Notes under the pieces: model-generated
The model's input: only the letters and a program-made list of their open reading frames with translations
Database searches by the model: none
What the model was told of the DNA's origin: nothing
Assembly (NCBI RefSeq): GCF_000203815.1
Contig: NW_004457729.1
Location: forward strand, 2,604,674 to 2,668,673
Length of the DNA: 64,000 nucleotides
Source: Cavenderia fasciculata
Taxonomy: Eukaryota; Evosea; Eumycetozoa; Acytosteliales; Cavenderiaceae
Direction: 5' to 3'
Shown: positions 1-11,128 of the stretch, piece by piece
Layout of the letters: every line of letters starts with the position of its first letter
Numbering within the stretch: position 1 is the first letter of the stretch
Translations under genes and position numbers: made by a program

Positions 1-207
1 GGAGAGGACATTAGTTTGGATCAAAAGATTAATAATCTAGATCCAAAACGAAAGAAATTGTATCTAAGTAAATTTGGTGAAACCACCACTGCTTCTACTG
101 CTGTCGTGGATAACTCCGACACTTCTTCTTCTTCTTTATCTACAAATAGTACCATATCGACAACTACTACCTCTGATCCTTCACTGGTTATCAACTTTAG
201 TAAATAA
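1..207 (+). CDS. 3' end of an unidentified protein gene
   Basis: The reading frame is open from the first base of the window and ends at TAA (205-207), so this is the C-terminal 68 residues of a gene that begins outside. The visible part starts with a charged stretch containing the segment LDPKRKKLYLSKFGE and then turns into a Ser/Thr-rich tail of low complexity, as is common at the ends of dictyostelid proteins. No domain can be named. No internal ATG is needed; the upstream exon is missing. A run of TAATAA and ATA repeats follows the stop, typical of a 3' flank. I am fairly sure it is coding, and have no view on function. Confidence 0.6.
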   Translation, partial: GEDISLDQKINNLDPKRKKLYLSKFGETTTASTAVVDNSDTSSSSLSTNSTISTTTTSDPSLVINFSK

Positions 208-1068
208 TAATAATAGTAATAATAATAAAGGACATATATACATCTAATTTTGGTATTGACATTCTCAACCATTTCGAGCTGTGATTGGATATTCAAAAAA
301 AAGTAATCGTGTGTGTATGTGTGGGGAAACTGTGTTGATGGTGGTGATGCAATTGGTGGTTGATATATATATATGTACGAAAAAGCAGATATTCTTTATA
401 CAACTGTTTACTTGCACACTCTCTCCTATGAGCCATTTAATTGGATGGTGTATGTGAGTGGGGTGGGTTAGCGAGAGAGATAGAGAGAGTGGAGATTGTG
501 GAAAATTTACTTCTTTCTTTCTAGGGATGACAATGTTAAATAAGGATGGATTTGTAGGATGGATGATGATCATCACGGAATGGAAATCTAATACCATTAA
601 TTAATCTTACAGTAAGTTGTCGCAGTGCTCCCATGTTATCTTTCTGTGTTGATGACAACCAATTCCCAAATTTGCCAAATATTAAATAAAGCAAGTCAAG
701 TGGTTGGTGTGTGCGTATGTGTGTATGTGCGATCGTTGTTTCCTTAGGATAATTATCAGTCACATGGCATGGGTGGTATTGATCGACAACAACAGATGTA
801 TTCTCTCTGTGATATGGGAGGGATTGGTTATCTGGGAGGTGCAATGAGTATTAATATTAGTATTTTCTACACAATTAAATATTTGTTTGTACGAGTACGA
901 ATAATAATTCAATCAATCCCTTCCTTCTTACTATTGTTTGTGCTTATCTTTTTTGTATATAAATACGACATCATCATCCACAGTCCATTAATTAAATATA
1001 CATATATTTCTCTTTTAACAATATATTAATAATAATAATAATAACTCCATAATACAATAATAATAATA
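208..1068. other. intergenic region, no gene seen
   Basis: This stretch separates the 3' end of the first gene from the small Cys-rich gene. It holds GT-rich and GAGA-rich tracts and short open frames without ATG-led coding character or splice continuity. The final part (about 1020-1068) is a run of ATA/TAA repeats just ahead of the next ATG, the usual form of a dictyostelid 5' leader. Confidence 0.5.
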
Positions 1069-1402
1069 ATGTCTAAATTAATTTGTCTATTCTTGCTTGC
1101 TCTTTTAGTTTTATCATCAGTATTGTCTGTTAGTGCAAATGGTAAGTGAGACATACTGGATTAAACTGTGACAGAATGACTCACCTATCAAATTTGGAAT
1201 CTATGTACTGACCACATATGTATTTGATTGAAATGTAGATGTATTCCACACCGACCATTCGTGTGACTCTGTAAAATGTAAAAGAGGATATAAATGCCAT
1301 GAAGGCAAATGTAAATATATTTGTGGAACAGTACTTTGTGAAGAAGGTGCTATTTGTGCAAGAGATACTGTTGGACTTAGATTCTGTAAAGGATCAAAGT
1401 AA
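1069..1402 (+). CDS. small secreted cysteine-rich peptide (78 aa, 8 Cys in mature part)
   Basis: Two exons, 1069-1141 and 1239-1402, join across a 97-bp intron with a GTAAGT donor and a TGTAG acceptor, giving 78 residues. Exon 1 is a clear signal peptide (MSKLICLFLLALLVLSSV, then LSVSAN). The mature part of about 54 residues has eight cysteines (spacing pattern C-x5-C-x5-C-x4-C-x3-C-x4-C-x5-C-x9-C) among Lys, Gly and Glu, with a C-terminal Gly-Ser-Lys. This suggests a secreted, disulfide-held, knottin- or EGF-like mini-protein. The exons are too short to be seen as single long frames. It is convergent with the vezatin-like gene, with only 51 bp between the two stops. Function is unknown; an extracellular signal, adhesion or defence peptide are all possible. 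The gene model is strong because signal peptide, splice sites and cysteine pattern agree. Confidence 0.8.
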
Positions 1403-1453
1403 ATCGTCGTCTACTGACTGACCTCTACAACAACCAATCCCCTCTCGAAACCA

Positions 1454-4356
1454 CTATTTTTTCTTGGCTTCTTTATTTGTTTTAAGAATATCCAAAACTG
1501 TTCTTAATTCACTTATAACTGTAAATTCTGATGGAGGAGTCTAAATAGAATGTAAATAGATTAATAAATAATAATAATAATAAACCTCTTTCTTTTTTTT
1601 TAACAAAAAATAGATATAATAATAATAATACTTACCTCTTTTCTATAATAATCCAATGTTTGATGTTTCTTTTTGGGTTTAGTCTTGTTGTCTATTGTTT
1701 GTTTTTCCACTTCTTCTTCTTGTTTAGCAGCCATAGTAGTCTCTTGTTGTTGTAATTTGTTTTGTTTTGCAATATATAATGGATCATAAACTGTACGCTT
1801 TGCAGGTGGATTTTTCCTTGGCAATCCCATTGGAGGTGGTGGTGGAGGAGGAGGAAGAGGTGGAGTAAGAAGTATTGATGCTGTATCTTCTATATTGATA
1901 TTGGTAGTTGGTGTTGTTTCTTGTTGATTTAGTTTTGGATCTTGTAATAATAAATCAAAATCATCTTTTTCACCTGATGCTTCGAATATTCTTTCATCTT
2001 CCTCTTGAGTTGTATCAAATAGGTGTTGATCAGATGATGATTGATCCTTTTCATTGATTGGCGATTCTTCTCGATCATTACTATTACCTCTAAGAATATT
2101 TAATAGTTTGACCACTCTTTCCTTAGCATCATCTTCGCCCAACTCGGGAAGATTACCATCGATTGGAATGGCGCGCAGGATTTTAACAAATGATCGATGT
2201 GACATTTCCCAATGATGAAGTGAGTTTGTCAACTCCTCCTTGATAACCATAAAATCAGATACCATATCATCCAATGAAACGATATCAGACATTGATATTT
2301 GATTGTCATCTACAATATCCATATTATCGCCATCATCAGTTGTACCATTACTATTTCTTCTTTGACTCATAGGTAAAAGTTTATCATTTAATCTTGACAG
2401 AGACGGATTGATAATATTATTTAAAGAGTTTGTAATTTGATCATTTGAATAAAGTAGAGATTGTATCATCGATCTTTTTGGTCTATTTAATACTATTCTC
2501 TTTGGTATTTCTAAAAATAAATACATTAAAAAAGAATAAATTAGTTGGATTTAAAAGAAGAATAATAATAATCATTTAATGAATCTATCTACACTTACTA
2601 TTCTCCCAAATTTCATTTGATAGCGTATTTTTAAGTGTTGCCAATTCAATCTTGATAGTTTGATTTAATTGTTCAAATTTTAAATTAATAAATGAATTAA
2701 ATTCTTTAATCCTGTAAATTGAATCATAAAGTTGGTTTCCTAAATAAAAGTAAATATATATTTGAATAATATTAATATTAATATTCATTTCAACTATAAC
2801 TATGATGATGGATGAGGGACATACCAATTGAATGATTTAATAAATATTGAATATTATAAATATTTGAAGATTCCAAAATTAAAATAGTAAATAAATTAGA
2901 TATAGTGATTTGGTAGTGATGAAACATTGTTTTAATATCCAATATTGATATATTGATATCTCTAGTTTGATCATCATCACCATTGGTGTCACTACTATCA
3001 ATCACTTGAAATAAATCTGGAATATCAATCTTTAAAAATAAATGGTTTCCATTGGTTTGGAGATAACTACTTTTCGATACCATATCATCTATAATAGTTT
3101 GCACTAAATTGGTTGATTTTCTAATTGATGATACAACAGATGCTCTAATTACTATTGACTTTTGTGATTTTGATTCATTCTCTAATCTTTCTATTGGTAT
3201 TAATGGTGATGAACTATAAATATATATATATATAAATGAAATATGATATTAATATGTATAATTAACATTAAATATTAATATGTTTGGGTTTACATACAAT
3301 CTATAACCTTTTGAAATTAATTCAATTTCACGAATTAATTGAATGGAACTTGAAATGGAATCAAAGTGCTTAGTTGAATTGGTAATAATCTGATCGATTA
3401 GAGTAATTGATTTCTTTGAACCTTTTAACATGATATTGGTTCCAACAACACCTTGTTGATATATATCATATGACAGTATTATAACCAATGAGACAAGTAA
3501 TGTTGTTAAAATGTAACCAAACGATGATCCAACCAGAAGAAAAGATATGATAAAGATTAAAATAGTAATAACTCCTAACCTGGTCATGTTACTGTCCTGC
3601 CCACGCATTCTATTTTTGATTTGTGATAAACGATATTGAATGAATTTCCATATAGAGTTGTAATCAACTTTATAAAACTCACTTGTAACCATATCACTAT
3701 CGATTGGAATGTAGAGTGGTGGAAGTAGAGATGATACTTGAGACAGTGAATTGTTGTTATTATTGTTATTGTTATTGTTGTTGTTATTGTTGTTGTTGTT
3801 GGAAATCAATGATATATTTTCAAAGGGTGATTCCAATGGATGAAGCATTTCACCATTCCATATCTTTGATACCATGTCCCGATAGATACACATCATATCA
3901 ATCTCTGTGTTGTTATACTTTTCAACGTTTATCATTATCGTTGTAGTTGTTGTTGTATCTTTATCGTTATTGGTACCAACATCATCTGATGTTTCTTCTT
4001 GCTCTTGATTGTCTACTTGTAGTTGATTATCCTGTACCATTTGTTCGAAATTGATTAGGTCACCTCGCAAGTCTGTATGTGTATCATCCAATAAAGATTG
4101 TTCTAGTAATGCTATTTTAAGAACGACCATTAGTATGTTTGTTTGTTTGTTTGTTTGATACTACTTATTCAAACCTCTTACATTGCAAGTATTGATCCAA
4201 AGGTGAATTCTCAAAGATGACATCATTGATTTCGTTGTCTATTTGATGTGGTGGAAGCACTCGTTCATCATCATGACTAGTGTTGTTGTTCTCCTTATGA
4301 TCGTCTGTGTTTGTGATGTTGTCAGTTACATCTTTAGATGAATCATTCAACATCAT
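1454..4356 (-). CDS. vezatin-like two-pass membrane protein (826 aa, 6 exons)
   Basis: Exons (minus): 4356-4182, 4111-3298, 3213-2825, 2739-2599, 2510-1636, 1540-1454; all joins keep frame. I start at ATG 4356, because the open frame further upstream has no ATG. Near residue 47 the segment VIFENSPLDQYLQ closely resembles the N-terminus of animal vezatin. Around residue 235-278 two adjacent hydrophobic helices form a hairpin, followed by SIQLIREIELISKGY, the hallmark after the hairpin in vezatin and yeast Inp2 (myosin-binding domain family). Vezatin ties myosin VIIa to cadherin adhesion; Inp2 is a myosin V receptor on peroxisomes. The tail has an acidic low-complexity part, a poly-Pro run, and ends ELRTVLDILKTNKEAKKK. 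An Asn tract of about 17 lies before the membrane hairpin. The first intron acceptor has a weak pyrimidine tract and is the least certain join. A membrane receptor for an unconventional myosin is inferred. Confidence 0.8.
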
Positions 4357-4760
4357 GTGTGTGCGTTGATTGAATGATACCTCGTAGTTAGTTAGTTGCA
4401 CTCGTTCGTTGTTGAGAAGGAATGAAAGAGAGAAAAAGGGTAGGTTGCACTTCAATCTAATAATAGAAGTCCGCCACTGTCATCATTGTATGCATCTTGG
4501 TGGTTATTCTTTCAAACAACTCAAAATTTGGGGTTTGTCATAAAAAACAAAAAGCCAGTGTTTTCATAAAGAAATCAATCAATCAATCAATACTTACCAC
4601 ACAGATAGATAGATAGATATATTTATACATAGATAGATTTATAACATCGTAGTAATTTATATATTCATCATAAAGTATAGTAGAATCATAGTTTACAAGT
4701 AGATTAGTAGAAGAGTCTATCTATCTATCTATCTCTACCTCCTCTAAACATATACATACA
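4357..4760. promoter_or_regulatory. divergent promoter region between vezatin-like and RhoGAP genes
   Basis: About 400 bp lie between the two divergent starts. The region holds GATA/ATCT tetranucleotide tracts (about 4604-4635 and 4716-4733) and an AATC repeat near 4570. No ORF of note. No defined binding site can be assigned. Confidence 0.4.
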
Positions 4761-7700
4761 ATGGATATCGATCAATTCCTTAGTTTATGCAGCTCATCTT
4801 CATCCTCTTCTCTTGGTGCATCACCAAAGCAACAAAGAATCAAGTTAAAGTTGGTTGTAGAGAGCAATGGACAGACGTTTGAGAAAGGAATAGAAGGAAC
4901 TGTAGAGAATTTAAAACCACTCATTCAAAAGTTAAATGTAAGATAAATAGGATAGAAAGACAGAGATATCTATATAGATAGATCACATTCATTCATTCAA
5001 CCATCATAATCAATAATTCATTACTCTTTGTTTATTCTTCATTCTTGTGTTGTTACTTAATTGTTGACAACACCTGAGGTGAGGAGAGGTGTTTGAAAAA
5101 AGATATCGGTGTGAGTGGTAGTGGTAGTGGTGGTTGGTCAGTCAAGCAATCGTGGTGTATATGGAGGGGTGTGGGTGCAATGTTAAAAGTTGGAATGAAT
5201 GAATGAGTGGGTGTAGGTAGTGGTGGTTTGTTGTGATTGACAACAGCAACAACAACAACAACAACAGCAAACAACAAGAAGTAGTAGTAGGAAACATTTA
5301 CTTTTAAAATCAATCATCATGATGTAGTAGGTGGTGGTAGTGGTAGTTGTGTTTTGGTTTGGATTGGTATCATCGACATCAGCAACCAAAGTAAAGCTAC
5401 CAACAACAACAACAACAACAATAGCAGAATAGGAAAGAAGAAAAAGGTTTAAAGTTTAAACATACATACACACATCCATCCATCCATCATCCACAACACA
5501 AGAACCCAAAACATATATTGTTATTGTAGTTGAACACAACAACAACAATAATCAAAACGCAACAACACCAACCAAGTATTAATATATATTATATTAATTA
5601 CCTTTTCTACCAATTATCATCATCATCATCATCATCAATACCAACTCCGAACCCAAATAATAATAACATCCATCATCAACATCGTCAAAATCAATCATCA
5701 TTAATATTAATATATCTAATTTCCAACCAAATATCATCCATCCATCCATCCATCAATAACAACGATTTGGAAACTTGTTTTGCTTACCCTACTCTTTTTA
5801 TCCTATCCTAATCCTTTATATTTAGACAAAGATTAATAAAGAAAACAATAAAGATAGTAAAGATAAAGAGAAACCAGAAAAGCCAGACAAATCTTCGGAT
5901 ATTGTTTTAGGAGGATCGATGAATCTAGCCAAGAAAATAGCAATGCCTTCATTTGGCAGCACATCATCTCTAAAGTCTCTGTCATCTTTGCACTTGCAAC
6001 GCACCAACACCTTTGCAAGTATGCAACCACTCCATTCGTCTAATGGTGGGTCTGCAATCATCGATGGCAAGATATTTGGTGTGACATTGGATGTTTTGGT
6101 CGAACGACAAAAGAATATGGTCGATTCTCCAAGAATCCCTGTATTTGTTAGTAAAGCTTTAAAGGTAATTAAAAGTCATATGACAATGTCAACAAATTTG
6201 TTTCAATCAACAATTTACTTATTTATGTTCTCTCTCTTTCTCCTCTCTCTCTCTTTATTTTTTAGCATTTATTCATTTATTCACTTGGAGTTGAAGGATT
6301 ATTTCGTATAAGTGGATCACAAGCAGAGGTACAAGCTAAAAAGGCATTATTGGATAAAGGTGAACATAATCTAAGCAAAGAGGATAATCCACATGTCATA
6401 TCAAATTTGGTGAAACAATTCCTAAGAGAATTACCCGAACCACTTTGCACCAACGATTTATACGATGCCTTTCTTGCAGCTTCCGATCATATCAATAGAG
6501 GTGAATCACTTGAAATACTTAAAAAGACGGTTGCCATGCTTCCACTCAACAATCGTCTATTATTACAATTCACTATTTACTTTTTAACTTTTGTTGCTAG
6601 AAATTCTCATTTAAATTTGGTATGTACAAAACATAGATATATATATAATAATATACTATATATATATATATATAATATTATATGATTGAAATGTAATGAT
6701 TAATATTTTTGTTTATATTTAAATTGGTTATAGATGAATTATTCAAATTTGAGTAGAGTATTTGGACCAAATTTATTTTGGAAAAAGGAAACTGGACAAT
6801 TGGATATAAACTCTTTACAATCGACGAGTGAAAAGGTTAACTTTTTGACAGAAACATTTATAGTCAATTATGCTGAATTGTTTGAAGAGTATTGTGGAGA
6901 TGTGCAGTTTGGAACATCGACAAATAACAGACTGGCACTGCACCAAAAGATATTGGGACACAAAAAGTCGGTGCAGTGGCTGTCACTCATGGACGGCGAC
7001 AAAAAGGTGGTTAGTTTGGACACGGTCGGTGTTGCAAAGGTGTGGGATTCTCAGACACTTGAAGTGCTGACAGAGTTTTCTGTGCACAAGGGTGGTGTTA
7101 TATACCAGATGATTACAGCATCCAATGATACTATTTGGGTGGCGTCGTCGACCAATGTAGCTATATGGGATGTCAATGGAAAGTTGATTGGAGAGGCACA
7201 GGGTGAGTCGTTTGCATTGTGCGAGTCGCAGAACCGCGATATCTGGGTGTCGGGCAACCAGGTGATGAGCAGTTACCCGCTCTCTGACATCCCCACAGTC
7301 GCCAGCGACCAGCCCATCAAGCCGATTGGCACCGACCTCTTTAACCAGGGTCTCTACATCTTGGCATTGTGTCGAGTGGGCAACAACAGAATCTGGGGTT
7401 GCTCAAGCGACAAGACTGTCTACATCTGGGACAGCAAGACCAAAGAGATCTTGCATACCATGGAGATTCAAGAGAAGCGACCCAAGCGTATGGCTGCGAT
7501 GGTTGATTCAGACGACCAAGAAACCGTTTGGATTGGCGGTGACGAAGGTACCATCCAAATCATCAATGCAGCCACATTCAAGATTGTCCACAAGATCAAT
7601 AATGGTGGATGGGACAAGTTGTTTGCGCTGACATCGATTGGCAAGGAGATATGGTCTTCAACGTGGGATATTGTCGTCAGAGGATGGGATCCAAAGGCCA

Positions 7701-7930
7701 GAGAGGTCACATTTGAACAAAAGGGTAACAATGCCGATGCGATTGCATCGATTCTCGAAGTACCCAATTTCAAGAACCCAGCCGAACCCTTTATATGGTT
7801 TGGTAGTTTTGATCAATCCATATCCATCTATCAAAAGAAAGAAAGTAAATGGAATACAAGTAAAAAACCAATTGGTAATAATAGATCTGGTATTAGAGTT
7901 GTTGGTCAAGGTTTTTCTTCTAGAGGTTAA
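4761..7930 (+). CDS. RhoGAP protein with C-terminal beta-propeller (688 aa, 4 exons)
   Basis: Exons 4761-4937, 5826-6164, 6266-6619 and 6734-7930 all join at phase 0. Residues about 140-340 form a RhoGAP domain: the arginine-finger segment GLFRISGS, the Lys/Arg-bearing LVKQFLRELPEPL, and NYSNLSRVFGPNLFW. This domain speeds GTP hydrolysis by Rho/Rac GTPases and so acts in cortical actin control. The last 330 residues show repeats of WD40 type with blades such as VWDSQTLEVL, AIWDVNGKLI, YIWDSKTKEIL and RGWDPKAREV, likely a propeller for partner binding. The N-terminal exon is Ser-rich with a small basic/beta segment (RIKLKLVVESNG). The GC content rises strongly inside exon 4. D. discoideum has many 'gac' RhoGAPs, some with WD repeats; I do not assign a specific orthologue. 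An internal ATG at 5919 could be a second start. Confidence 0.88.
4938..5825 (+). other. long first intron of the RhoGAP gene
   Basis: This 888-bp intron (GTAAGA donor, TTTAG acceptor) is several times longer than the other introns here, mostly 70-140 bp. It contains GT/GGT-rich and CAA/CAT repeat stretches, an ATCC repeat near 5745 and short frames of low-complexity translation. It could hold an alternative promoter for a transcript that starts at the ATG at 5919, but no promoter element is clear. Confidence 0.55.
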
Positions 7931-8344
7931 ACTAAAATAATAACAAACAAACAAATAGCAAAATAACATAATAACAATTAATAATGTAATAATAGTCATT
8001 TAAAATTAAATTAATTTTAATCAATAACTAACCATCCCAATCCACTCCCATCCCAATCGCAATCCCAATCTCAACCAACTCAAAACCAACTAACCAAAAT
8101 TAAACCAACCTGTCGACAATTAATTAATTAATTAATTAATTCCATCCCTCCCCTCCTCCTTCTACACCACCAAATCAAACTTGCAAATAAATAAAATCAA
8201 ATTAAATTATTATAAATCTAACTTACTCCAAGGTTCTGCGCAGTTGAAGTTCAAAAAAATTCAAAACAATCATAACATTCTTTATTTGTATAAGACACTG
8301 AACATATAGATAGATAGGTATATATAGATAGATATTAGATTAGA
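7931..8344. other. intergenic spacer with AATT repeat
   Basis: Tandem spacing between the RhoGAP stop and the INTS11 start. It has CCAATCCC-like repeats (about 8030-8075), an (AATT)n tract at about 8119-8142 and TAGATAGATA tracts just before the next ATG. No gene is seen. Confidence 0.4.
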
Positions 8345-10500
8345 ATGGGAATTAAAGTAGTTCCTTTAGGAGCAGGACAAGATGTAGGTCGTAGTTGTGT
8401 GATTGTTAGTATTGGTAATAAGAATATTATGTTTGATTGTGGTATGCATATGGGGTATCATGATGAACGTAGATTCCCTGACTTTTCATTCATATCAAAG
8501 ACTAAACAATTCACAAAGACTTTGGATTGTATTATTATTACTCATTTGTAAGTTGTAATTAGAATGTGATACAAAAAAAGATTCAAAGAGAAAGAGATAT
8601 AACTAACAATCATATCATATCATATCTATTAGTCATCTTGATCATTGTGGAGCATTACCTTATTTCACTGAAATGTGTGGATATGATGGTCCTATTTATA
8701 TGACTGTTTGTATTTTAACCACTCTGATTTATATCATATATATATTTAACAATATACTTTTACTTTTAACTTAGTTACCAACAAAAGCAATTGTACCAAT
8801 ATTATTAGAAGATTATAGAAAGATATCAGTTGATAGAAAAGGAGAAACAAACTTTTTTACACCTCAAATGATTAAAGATTGTATGAAAAAGGTTATTCCT
8901 ATAGCATTGCATCAAACGATAAAGGTGGATGATGAACTATCGATCAAAGCATATTATGCTGGTCATGTACTGGGTGCTGCAATGTTTTATGCAAAGGTTG
9001 GAGAAGAGAGTGTCGTTTACACTGGTGATTACAATATGACTCCCGATAGACATCTAGGTAGTGCATGGATCGATCAAGTTCGTCCCAATCTACTCATCAC
9101 AGAGACTACCTATGCAACAACTATTCGTGATTCAAAACGTGGTCGTGAACGTGATTTTCTCAAACGTGTACATGAATGTGTTGAAAAGGGTGGTAAAGTA
9201 TTGATCCCTGTATTTGCATTGGGACGTGTACAAGAACTTTGTATTCTCATCGACTCTTATTGGGAGCAGATGAACTTGAACGTTCCCATCTACTTTTCCG
9301 AAGGGTTGGCTGAAAAGGCTAATTTCTACTACAAACTCTTTATCACTTGGACCAACCAAAAGATCAAACAAACCTTTGTCAAGCGAAACATGTTTGACTT
9401 TAAACACATCAAACCCTTTGACAGACATTTGGCCGATGCCCCAGGTCCAATGGTTCTCTTTGCCACACCTGGCATGCTTCATGCTGGTGCATCGTTGGAG
9501 GTTTTCAAAAAATGGGCACCAAACGAATTAAATATGACCATTATTCCTGGATATTGTGTGGTTGGTACCGTTGGAAACAAGCTACTTTCCAATGCAGGTG
9601 GTCCTCAAATGGTTGAAATCGACAAGAAAACTACACTTGAGGTTAAATGTAAAATACATAATCTCTCATTCTCTGCTCATGCCGATGCTAAAGGTATCAT
9701 GCAATTAATTAAAATGTCTCAACCAAAAAATGTTTTATTAGTTCATGGTGAAAAAGAAAAAATGTATGACAAAAAGAAAAAATAGTAAAGAGTACAACAT
9801 TAACTTTGTTTGATTTATTTTTTGTAGGAGATATCTAAGTGATAAAATATCAAAAGATTTTGGAGTACCATGTTATTTCCCAGCAAATGGAGTAACAGTT
9901 AATATAGAATCATCGAAATTAATCCCAATTGATATTTCTTCAAAATTATTAAAACGTCAAATATTGGAATATTCACAAGCAAATAGTAAACAATTTGAAG
10001 ATCAACAACAACAACAACAAACACATCAACAACAACAAAAACAAGACAATTCAGATGAAAACATAAATAATTTGGATCCAGATGAACAACCATTTAAAAA
10101 GATTCGTTCACCTATTACTCAATTACCAATCCAAGGTATTTTGGTTGCAAAAGACTACCAAAATCTAAAATTACTCGATCCAAGCGAAGCATCTAGTGAA
10201 TTGTCAATCAATAATATTAATTTAAATTATATTTTAAATTATAAAATTCAAACCAACAACAAATCAACTACGACTAGTGCAATGGATGGATTAGAAATAT
10301 TACAAGATAGAATTACAGAATTATTACCACATGACCAAATCAATAGAATCAATCAAAGTCAGTTGGTTATTAAAAATCAAGTGGTCATCCAATTTGACAA
10401 GGTGCAACAACAATTTACCATTCGATGGAGTAATCATCACGAACAATTATTTAGTGATATTTATAAATTGTTGGAAAAACAATTTGGTGAACAATTGTAA
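8345..10500 (+). CDS. ints11: Integrator complex subunit 11 (RNA endonuclease; 645 aa)
   Basis: Exons 8345-8547, 8633-8705, 8775-9763 and 9828-10500 join in frame. The protein is very close to animal INTS11/CPSF3L: it opens with [17 protein letters not shown], carries the metallo-beta-lactamase HxHxDH motif (HFHLDH, with its first His codon completed across intron 1), [20 protein letters not shown], the beta-CASP region ([14 protein letters not shown]) and [15 protein letters not shown]11 is the zinc-dependent nuclease of the Integrator complex, which cleaves nascent snRNA and other RNA polymerase II transcripts in the nucleus. After the beta-CASP domain there is a Gln-rich insert (about residues 470-490) and a divergent C-terminal dimerisation domain ending at the TAA. 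All catalytic motifs I can check are present. The second intron uses a rarer donor, GTTTGT. Confidence 0.96.
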
Positions 10501-10642
10501 ATAAATAAAAGTAACAGTTGTAATGATTTTTTATTTTTTTTCAATAAATACAATGGTACAGATAATGATTATTAAAAATGTTAAATATTAGCACGAATTC
10601 GAAAAGTACAATTTTGAAGTGAATAGTGATAATTGGACTAAG

Positions 10643-11128
10643 TCAAGCGAATAAATCCACAGCAACACCGGCTACTATGAAGCCAACTCCAATCGGAGCA
10701 ACAGGGGGGAAAAACAGACCTGCTCCAATTATGCAGGATCCAGCTATGTACAGGCCTGCCGACAAACATTTCTTGTTCTTTTCCTCTTTGGAAATGTTAT
10801 CATCAGTAAGGACATCGATTAGCGAGGCTGTACCAGAAACTACACCAACCGCAGCAAAGGTAGCACCCAAAGCAACGGGAGGAATCACTTTAGTTGCACA
10901 GAGAACTGATGCCGTGAGAAGAGATGCAGCACAGACTGTGGAGACAGCAGCCATTGAAATGTTCCGACGGGTTGGATCTTGGCAGGCTTCATATATGTCA
11001 ATTCCAGCTGAAACTGTACTACCAACTACCGCAAGAGGGACTGCCACCTTGTTTGCGACCTTGGCCACTTTGGTGGCTTTGGTCGAGACTGATGTGAGAG
11101 TTTCAAGCTTTTTTGCATCTGCAGCCAT
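10643..11128 (-). CDS. Ala/Gly/Val-rich hydrophobic ORF, partner of the ART-type ORF (161 aa)
   Basis: An intronless frame abutting the ADP-ribosyltransferase-type ORF on the same strand. The product begins MAADAKKLETLTSVSTKATK, then shows several alternating Ala/Gly/Val helices (for example VPLAVVGSTVSAGIDI and IAGSCIIGAGLFF) with a central charged loop DDNISKEEKNKK. Such small-residue helices can be membrane-inserting or glycine-zipper segments; they are also common in the helper parts of bacterial secreted effectors. There is no Asn/Gln run and the base composition is more GC-rich than the neighbours, which points to transfer from bacteria. No family can be named with confidence. It is convergent with INTS11 (142 bp apart). 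Because it belongs with a toxin-like gene I describe it only at family level. Confidence 0.5.
   Translation of the reverse strand: MAADAKKLETLTSVSTKATKVAKVANKVAVPLAVVGSTVSAGIDIYEACQDPTRRNISMAAVSTVCAASLLTASVLCATKVIPPVALGATFAAVGVVSGTASLIDVLTDDNISKEEKNKKCLSAGLYIAGSCIIGAGLFFPPVAPIGVGFIVAGVAVDLFA

Noticed and set aside
769-1029. plus-strand ORF of 86 codons
   Set aside because: Translation of AT-rich leader with no signal peptide and no splice continuity; it overlaps the 5' leader of the small Cys-rich gene.
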